51,510 bases of DNA from the NCBI RefSeq assembly GCF_014349235.1, contig NZ_JACSOH010000030.1:1-51510 (forward strand), in the 5' to 3' direction. The notes below the pieces were generated by a model. The model saw nothing but the letters and a program-made list of their open reading frames with translations, ran no database searches and was not told the DNA's origin. This DNA comes from Cytophaga sp. FL35. Its GTDB lineage: Bacteria > Bacteroidota > Bacteroidia > Flavobacteriales > Flavobacteriaceae. Of the stretch, positions 45,303 to 51,510 are shown one piece after another. Position 1 is the stretch's first letter, and each line of letters starts with the position of its first letter. The position numbers and the translations under genes are program-made.

Positions 45303-46874
45303 ATGAAAACTAAAATCTGGTTTTTTTTACCGGTGGTCGCTTTATTGATTGCTATGACACAACCTTTGCCGGAATTGGATAAGGGGAAGGTGAAGGAGTT
45401 TCTGGTAACGGATTTTGGAGCGGTGCCAGATGGTATGACCCTTAATACAATAGCCATCCAAAAAGCGATCGACGCCGCACATAAGCGAAAAAAGGGAGGA
45501 AAGGTTGTATTTCCTTCCGGAAATTATCTGTCGGGAAGCATTCAATTAAAAAGCAATGTTCATCTTTATTTTGAAGAGAATGCCCAATTGTTAGGAAGTA
45601 CCGATCCTGGGGACTACCAAAAAATGGAATTTCCAGGAAGACCCGAAAGCCCCAAAAAGGACGATAATTCCCAAATGGCTTTGATTTTGGCTCATAAGGC
45701 TATAAACATCAAACTTAGTGGTAAGGGGCGTATTGATGGGCAGGGGCTACCACTGGCTTTACATATTGACAGTCTACACCATGCCGGAGTTGCCATAGAC
45801 CCTAATTACAACACTAAGCGAAATAGGCCCAATGAGACCATGAGACCTAAATTGTTTAGGTTTTCACAATGTGAAAATATTGAAATAACGGACTTAAAAG
45901 TAGGGGAAGCCGCTTGTTGGGGACTATCTTTTGAGCTGTGCACTAATTTGATTATAGATAATCTCACCGTTACCAACCGGTCTTATTGGAACAATGACGG
46001 AATGGATATTACGGATAGTAAAAACGTGCGAATCACTAACTGTGATGTTAATTCTGCTGATGACGGCATCTGCTTAAAATCCTATTATCCGGGATATAGC
46101 AATGATAGTATCTATATAGCCAATTGTACCATACGGTCCAGCGCTAGTGCCATAAAATTTGGTTCGGCTTCCTTTGGCGGATTTAAAAATGTGACTATAG
46201 AGAACATTAAAGTATTCGATACGTTTCGTTCTGCCATTGCCATAGAATCAGTAGACGGGGCCCTTATTGAAAATATCAAAGTGAACAACATAGTGGCAGA
46301 AAATACCGGAAACGCCATTTTTGTGAGATTGGGACATAGAGCAGGCGAAAAGCCGGGAGTAGTAAGAAATATCTCCATTACCAATATGAAAGTAGAAGTT
46401 CCTTTTGGTAGGCCAGATATCGATTATGATTTAAGGGGACCCGAAGTGAATTTCTTTCATAACCCTTTCCCTTCTTCCATTGTGGGAATAGAAGGCCATC
46501 AAATTGAAAGTATAACCTTGGAGAATATAGAGATTATATATCCCGGTCGTTCTAGTAGGAGTATGGCATACATTCCTTTAAGCGATTTGGACAGGGTTCC
46601 TGAAGAAAGAAAAGGGTATCCGGAGTTTTCCATGTTCGGTGAATTACCGGCGTACGGTTTGTATGTTAGGCACGCCAAGAACGTTAAGATGTCCAATATT
46701 AAGTTTGGCTTAAAAGAAATGGAATATAGACCGGCATTTGTTTTTGATGATGTTCATAATTTGAATATGTCCTCCATTCAGCTTCCTAATACCGATAAAG
46801 AAGAAATTGTATTGAAGGATACAGAGCAGTGGCAATTGGATGATGATGCCCAAAAATGGTTGAAGAAGTGGTAA
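45303..46874 (+). CDS. Glycoside hydrolase family 28 protein
   Basis: This is a 523-residue secreted enzyme with a right-handed parallel beta-helix. The signal peptide is weak (KIWFFLPVVALLIAMTQ). Domain start is VTDFGAVPDGMTLNTIAIQKAID. Catalytic acids fit NNDGMDI and SADDGICLK (three Asp residues). The canonical HG and RxK motifs of polygalacturonases are not obvious: the corresponding positions read SSASAIKFGSASFGG and RSAIAIES. This variant suggests a different uronate or rhamnose-linked substrate. It is co-translated with the GH92 gene (1-nt gap). The product is probably periplasmic. Confidence 0.88.
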   Translation: MKTKIWFFLPVVALLIAMTQPLPELDKGKVKEFLVTDFGAVPDGMTLNTIAIQKAIDAAHKRKKGGKVVFPSGNYLSGSIQLKSNVHLYFEENAQLLGSTDPGDYQKMEFPGRPESPKKDDNSQMALILAHKAINIKLSGKGRIDGQGLPLALHIDSLHHAGVAIDPNYNTKRNRPNETMRPKLFRFSQCENIEITDLKVGEAACWGLSFELCTNLIIDNLTVTNRSYWNNDGMDITDSKNVRITNCDVNSADDGICLKSYYPGYSNDSIYIANCTIRSSASAIKFGSASFGGFKNVTIENIKVFDTFRSAIAIESVDGALIENIKVNNIVAENTGNAIFVRLGHRAGEKPGVVRNISITNMKVEVPFGRPDIDYDLRGPEVNFFHNPFPSSIVGIEGHQIESITLENIEIIYPGRSSRSMAYIPLSDLDRVPEERKGYPEFSMFGELPAYGLYVRHAKNVKMSNIKFGLKEMEYRPAFVFDDVHNLNMSSIQLPNTDKEEIVLKDTEQWQLDDDAQKWLKKW

Positions 46875-46935
46875 CTTAGCCCTTTATATTCATCCTGAGA
46901 AAAGATTTGGATGTAGAATAAACGTTGTTTTTGTA

Positions 46936-49900
46936 ATGAGAATTTTCTACGCTCTTTTGGTATTCTTTTGTGTATGGGGCCCTGTGGTAGCCCAAGACAT
47001 AAAGTTTACCCATTACAATGACAACAATGGACTTTCCCATAATTCCATTAGACACATTGTTCAAGATGAAAATGGCTTCTTATGGTTTGGCACCTTTGCG
47101 GGACTCAATCGTTTTGATGGTTATCAGTTTAAGTCGTACGTAAGTTCAGATAAGGACTCGCCTTCTATTCTAAATGATGACATCACCGCGCTGGAGTTCA
47201 ATGCAAAATCCAATCACCTTTGGATCGGTACACGTGGCGGACTTACTTTACTGGAAACAGATACCCATACTTTTCGTACGTATTTGCCAGATTCCCAAAA
47301 AAATACTGCCTTACCTGAAAGGGAAATCCGTTCGGTTTTGATCGATAAATGGGAAAGAGTTTGGGTAGGAACAAGAACTCAAGGACTTTCCATATTAAAT
47401 GTGGATACCGATTCCTTTGAGCGTATTGAAATACAAGGCTTTGAGTATATAAAGGACATTTTTGAAGACAGTGAAGGTAATATTTGGATCGGTAGTTTTG
47501 AGACCGGTGGGGTTGCTAAAGTACAGTTGAATTCTAAAGGTACCATTGTTCAGATTACAAAGTTCGAATTGCCCATTCCCAACTCAAATCAGAAAAATCC
47601 TTATGTCAATTTTATTTATGAAGATGCCAAAAAGGATATGTTCGTTGGTACGCGTGAAGGGCTGTATAAATTTGACCGCGACTCCAACTCTTTTGTCAAT
47701 CTCTTTATTACTGATAATGAACTTAGAAATAATTTAGGACCCTACTTCCTTTCGGTCGCTAAAGCGCCGGACAATAAATATTGGGTGGGCACTTTAGGAG
47801 GTCTTTTGGTCTGTGATCAATTGGAGGATATTGCCAAAGGTAATTTTCAACTGTTTCAATCCGTTCTTTCTGATGACGCTTCTTTGACGGATAATTTGGT
47901 TTCTTCCTTGTTTTTTGATGCTTCCGGTGTATTATGGATCGGTACGGAAGATGGGCTCGATAAATTTGACTCATTTGAAAACCAGTTCAGTTTGGATAAG
48001 GATATTTCCAAATTTATAGGAAATAAGGCCCCAAGAATCAGAGGTTTTGCCAAAACTTATGATGGTGAAATTTTAATTGCCACTAGACATAATGGCCTAT
48101 TTATCACAGACGAATCCGGGTACAGACCTCTTTTTAACAATCAGGCAGACATAGCTTCCATTTATACCTATGACCATAAGCTTTTTTATTGTGGATTATG
48201 GGACGGTAGACTTCTAGTATACGATCATGAAGCTAACAGCTCTACCATTTTTGATACCGGCTTCCATAATGCACCGGTAATAGCCATAGCTACAATTGAC
48301 GAACAGACTATACTTTTGGGATCTTTTGGGGAAGGTGTTGTTTATTGGGACACCAAAGCAAAAAATCAAGTTGTAGCTAAGGGTAAATTGTTAGATGGTT
48401 TTGAAATCAATGCCATTTGTAAAGGAGAAGGGGATATTGTTTGGTTGGCCACGGAAGACGGAGCTGTACAGTTGAATACCAAAGAGCTTCGCTACAAACT
48501 TTATGTTATAAATAGGGAGGGAATATTCCATAATGCCGATGCCAAAGATGTAAGTGATATTGTTTTAGATAACCAAGGCACTGTTTGGGCAGCTTCCAGA
48601 TATGGACTAAGCAGGCTAAATGCGGATAGGGGCCTGTTTGAAGTTGTGAAGGAGCCAGAAGAGCTCGTTGGCAAATGGGTGACGGATTTGTTATTTGATG
48701 CTTCTGGAAATCTCTGGTTGAACTTGAACAATAACAGTGTGGCCAAATTGAACAGTACTTCCGGAAGTTTGAACACGTACCATGTGAATAGTGGTAACAG
48801 GCTAGATGTTTTTAGTTCCAGGGGTTTTTATTCCCCTAATGGAACTGAAATTTTTCTGGCCGCAAAAAATGGGGTCATCCACTTTGAAACAGATAAGCTT
48901 GAGGCCCATAAAGAAAAAGCTATACCGGTCATTTCTGAGTTTAGGATTGCCAATAGGGAAGTTCTACCGGGAGTGAAAATCAACGGACAAGTTCCTCTAA
49001 AAGAGGATATCAATTTTAACAAAGAAGTAGAACTTTCATACGCCAACAGAAACTTCTCATTACAGTTCGCCATTCCGTCCTTCGCAAACGAGAAACTAAA
49101 TAAGTTTCAATATCAATTAGAGGGTTTTGATAAAGAGTGGATTACTACAGATGGCTATACAAGAAACGTACAGTATACCAATTTATATCCCACGGATTAT
49201 ACATTTAAATTAAGGTCTAGAAATGGGGATGGCCCCTGGAGCGACACTGTGGAATATGATATTAAAATCCTGAAACCTTTCTGGCTTACATGGCAAGCTT
49301 TTGTTTTGTTCTTTGTAATCCTTGGGCTATCCTTTTATCTCATTAGGCTTGAGCTTGACAAAAGAATGAAGTTGCGCAGAGAGCTTATGGCAGAAAAAGT
49401 AAACAGGGAACATGACATAAAACTAAATAATGAAAAACTTAGGTTTTTTACCAACATCTCGCATGAACTGAGAACGCCTCTAACCTTAATTTTAGGTCCT
49501 ATTAAACAGTTAATGGAAGAGAATAATGGGTTGATCACGGATTATCAAAAAAGCAGGTACAAACTTATTCACCAAAACACGAATAGATTGTTTTCCTTGG
49601 TCAACCAAGTTCTGGATTTTAGAAAGGCACAAAGTGGTGAGTTAAAGTTAAAAACAACCCAAACGGATATTTTGGCGTACTCCAAGAATATTTTTGATTC
49701 TTACAAAGAGTTGGCCAATAATAAGAACATCACCTTTCAGTTTATTTCAGAGAACGAGAACATTCTTGGATATATAGATACGGACAAATATGATAAGATT
49801 CTCTACAACCTATTATCCAATGCATTTAAATTTACTCCGGATTTTGGTAATGTAGACCTTTATTTAAGATATAATCAGGAAACGGGGTTGCTTACCGCAG

Positions 49901-50970
49901 AAGTGAGTGATGATGGAATAGGGATACCGGTCAAAAGTCAGGAAAAAATTTTTCATAGGTTTTATCAAGATTCGCCCAACAAGCAAAATAATACAGGTTC
50001 CGGTATAGGTCTATCTTTGGTTAAATCCCTGATAAGTTTGCATAAAGGTACAATAACGGTCAAGAGCACACCCAAAAAGGGGAGCGTATTTACGGTGGAA
50101 ATACCTATTCAGAAAAATTTTTATCATCCAGAAGAGATATTTCAAATTAGGGTTCCCAATGAAGTGGTCGATTATCCCCAAACAAATGAAATTCCCAGAA
50201 AAACCATACAGAATACCGATCTAAAACAAAAAGTATTGGTAATTGATGATAACCTTGAGCTACGAAAGTACTTGGTAGACTACCTGTCTGGATTTTACAA
50301 AGTGTATGAAGCCGAAAACGGTGAAGAAGGTCTCAAGCTGTGTAGACAGATAAAACCCATTGTTTGCGTATCTGATGTGATGATGCCCGTAATGGATGGA
50401 TTTGAGTTTTGTGAAACCCTTAAGAACGATCAGTTCATAAGCCATATTCCAGTAGTATTGTTGACAGCATTAAGTGACAATAAGGACAAGAAAAAAGGCT
50501 ATGGTACCGGCGCAGATGGCTATTTGGTAAAACCTTTTGACCCTTCCTTATTGAAAATGATGATAGAAAATATCATTAAATCACGATTGGACCTTAAAGC
50601 AAAGTTTGCCGAAGAAACAGAAAGTGAGGTGAGTCTTTTGACCCATTCTCCGGTTGATGAAAATTTAATGCGTAGAATTACAGAGTTAATCGATAAAAAT
50701 TTGGATAATGCGGATTTGTCCACCAGTTTCTTATGTCAAGAATTGGGGATGAGTTCTTCAAAATTATACCAAAAAATAAAGGAGCTTACAGATCTGGCAC
50801 CAAAAGAATTTATTAGAACGGTGCGCTTGAAGAAGTCCGCTGCATTGTTAAAAACCAAAAAATACAATGTTTCGGAAGTAACTACCCTTATTGGTTTTAA
50901 CGACCCCCTATATTTTAGTCGATGTTTTAAAAAACAATTTGGCTATCCCCCCAGTAAATTGATTAAATAA
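46936..50970 (+). CDS. Hybrid two-component sensor/AraC regulator of the polysaccharide locus
   Basis: This 1344-residue inner-membrane regulator combines sensor and transcription factor. It has a signal peptide (about residues 1-20), two seven-bladed-propeller sensor segments (repeats such as FLWFGTFAGLNRFDG, about 25-690), a Y_Y_Y domain (about 700-775), one membrane span (about 781-805), HisKA with His843 (NISHELRTP), an HATPase (about 950-1060), a receiver with Asp1147 (VSDVMMPVMDG), and an AraC-type helix-turn-helix (about 1240-1344). It would sense an oligosaccharide from the locus and activate susC. It starts 61 bp after GH28. Confidence 0.97.
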   Translation: MRIFYALLVFFCVWGPVVAQDIKFTHYNDNNGLSHNSIRHIVQDENGFLWFGTFAGLNRFDGYQFKSYVSSDKDSPSILNDDITALEFNAKSNHLWIGTRGGLTLLETDTHTFRTYLPDSQKNTALPEREIRSVLIDKWERVWVGTRTQGLSILNVDTDSFERIEIQGFEYIKDIFEDSEGNIWIGSFETGGVAKVQLNSKGTIVQITKFELPIPNSNQKNPYVNFIYEDAKKDMFVGTREGLYKFDRDSNSFVNLFITDNELRNNLGPYFLSVAKAPDNKYWVGTLGGLLVCDQLEDIAKGNFQLFQSVLSDDASLTDNLVSSLFFDASGVLWIGTEDGLDKFDSFENQFSLDKDISKFIGNKAPRIRGFAKTYDGEILIATRHNGLFITDESGYRPLFNNQADIASIYTYDHKLFYCGLWDGRLLVYDHEANSSTIFDTGFHNAPVIAIATIDEQTILLGSFGEGVVYWDTKAKNQVVAKGKLLDGFEINAICKGEGDIVWLATEDGAVQLNTKELRYKLYVINREGIFHNADAKDVSDIVLDNQGTVWAASRYGLSRLNADRGLFEVVKEPEELVGKWVTDLLFDASGNLWLNLNNNSVAKLNSTSGSLNTYHVNSGNRLDVFSSRGFYSPNGTEIFLAAKNGVIHFETDKLEAHKEKAIPVISEFRIANREVLPGVKINGQVPLKEDINFNKEVELSYANRNFSLQFAIPSFANEKLNKFQYQLEGFDKEWITTDGYTRNVQYTNLYPTDYTFKLRSRNGDGPWSDTVEYDIKILKPFWLTWQAFVLFFVILGLSFYLIRLELDKRMKLRRELMAEKVNREHDIKLNNEKLRFFTNISHELRTPLTLILGPIKQLMEENNGLITDYQKSRYKLIHQNTNRLFSLVNQVLDFRKAQSGELKLKTTQTDILAYSKNIFDSYKELANNKNITFQFISENENILGYIDTDKYDKILYNLLSNAFKFTPDFGNVDLYLRYNQETGLLTAEVSDDGIGIPVKSQEKIFHRFYQDSPNKQNNTGSGIGLSLVKSLISLHKGTITVKSTPKKGSVFTVEIPIQKNFYHPEEIFQIRVPNEVVDYPQTNEIPRKTIQNTDLKQKVLVIDDNLELRKYLVDYLSGFYKVYEAENGEEGLKLCRQIKPIVCVSDVMMPVMDGFEFCETLKNDQFISHIPVVLLTALSDNKDKKKGYGTGADGYLVKPFDPSLLKMMIENIIKSRLDLKAKFAEETESEVSLLTHSPVDENLMRRITELIDKNLDNADLSTSFLCQELGMSSSKLYQKIKELTDLAPKEFIRTVRLKKSAALLKTKKYNVSEVTTLIGFNDPLYFSRCFKKQFGYPPSKLIK

Positions 50971-50981
50971 GAAAATTAGTG

Positions 50982-51012
50982 AGTGTAGTTTTCTTTCTAT
51001 ACTTTTTCTTTT
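50982..51012. terminator. Weak terminator between convergent hybrid sensor and receiver genes
   Basis: A 7-bp stem with one G-U pair (50982-50988 with 50997-51003) and an 8-nt loop is followed by a T-rich tail. It overlaps the last codons of the minus-strand receiver gene. Confidence 0.4.
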
Positions 51013-51410
51013 AAAGCCTGATTGGTAAAAATTATATCCACGTTTGCTCTGCTCAAAGGCTTAATAAATCGCCTTTTTACAACCGACTTGACTTCTTCTT
51101 CAGCCCTTTCAAGGCAATTGCTATAGGATGAGGCCATATAAATATCCATATCTTTAAGAGGAATTCCTCTGTCCAGAGCTTCACTTAAAAATTCAAAACC
51201 ATCCATTTTTGGCATTTGCCAATCCAATAATAAAATATCCGGTAATTGAAGAGCCCCGTTAGAAGACTTCCAATCTTCAAACCAGCTTAACGCTTCAATA
51301 GGACAATCGTAGGACAATATTTCGCACGGTTGCCCGTGACGCTGCAGTTTGATTCTCATATCAAACTGTGATACGAGATCATCATCGATTAATAGTATTA
51401 GGGGATTCAT
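50997..51410 (-). CDS. Stand-alone response regulator receiver
   Basis: This is a 137-residue single receiver domain. Acidic residues are D9-D10-D11, the phosphorylation site is Asp63 (LLLDWQMP), the Ser of MASSYS is the switch residue and Lys is in RRFIKPLS. It has no DNA-binding part. The gene converges on the hybrid sensor gene of the polysaccharide locus (26-bp gap) and mirrors the receiver gene at 37297-37734 on the other side of the locus. Roles in phosphate relay are inferred. Confidence 0.9.
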   Translation of the reverse strand: MNPLILLIDDDLVSQFDMRIKLQRHGQPCEILSYDCPIEALSWFEDWKSSNGALQLPDILLLDWQMPKMDGFEFLSEALDRGIPLKDMDIYMASSYSNCLERAEEEVKSVVKRRFIKPLSRANVDIIFTNQALKEKV

Positions 51411-51510
51411 AGGGTAGGATTTTTTTATAGTATTATTCTTACATTAATCTAAAATAAAATAAATTTTTATAAGAAATAGCTTAAATAATCAAAAAATATA
51501 GATTTTAACT

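Overview
The window looks like a chromosome segment of a marine-type member of the Flavobacteriia (Bacteroidota). The evidence is SusC/SusD-type outer membrane proteins, a hybrid two-component sensor with a C-terminal AraC domain, many lipoproteins with short lipoboxes, TAnnTTTG-type -7 promoter boxes, weak Shine-Dalgarno sequences and moderately AT-rich DNA. The genus cannot be fixed from the sequence alone.

Layout. (1) Positions 1 to about 5857 are one end of an integrated genomic island. A tyrosine recombinase gene lies directly against the 3' end of an initiator tRNA gene (tRNA-fMet, 5858-5930, minus strand). The cargo seen here is a tightly packed leftward gene set: a 628-residue protein of unknown function, a 580-residue protein with a PD-(D/E)XK nuclease-like N-terminus, and the first codons of a third gene that runs off the left edge. 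This set resembles a defence cassette and is the best candidate for an undescribed system. (2) Positions 6100-12400 are core genome: an AGCS sodium:amino-acid symporter, a TrmH/SpoU-type RNA methyltransferase, the ribosome-assembly GTPases Era and Der, a choice-of-anchor I lipoprotein and a small membrane protein. (3) Positions 12500-24100 are mixed: a TonB-dependent-receptor-like barrel, a guanine-deaminase-like enzyme, an HU protein overlapping a small membrane protein gene, a DUF4174 protein, several lipoproteins, a GH3 glycosidase, a zinc alcohol dehydrogenase and a GH71/99-like glycosidase. (4) Positions 24300-31120 hold a three-gene operon: transglutaminase-DUF2126, circularly permuted ATP-grasp with alpha-E, and a second transglutaminase. 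Its biochemistry is largely unknown. (5) Positions 31376-35824 encode a 1482-residue CheB-CheR-PAS-histidine kinase-receiver fusion, followed by an aldo/keto reductase and a DoxX-type membrane protein. (6) Positions 38076-50970 form a polysaccharide utilisation locus: SusC, SusD, GH92, GH28 and a hybrid sensor/AraC regulator. A stand-alone receiver gene points inwards from each side (37297-37734 and 50997-51410).

How it works together (inference). In the polysaccharide locus, SusCD would import oligosaccharides, GH92 and GH28 would trim alpha-mannosyl and uronate or rhamnose-type linkages, and the hybrid sensor would switch the locus on. A GC-rich stem-loop after susD could lower expression of the enzymes relative to the transporter. 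The ATP-grasp/transglutaminase operon probably makes or modifies a peptide-like product. The island was probably delivered by its own integrase into the tRNA-fMet gene; its other end lies outside the window.
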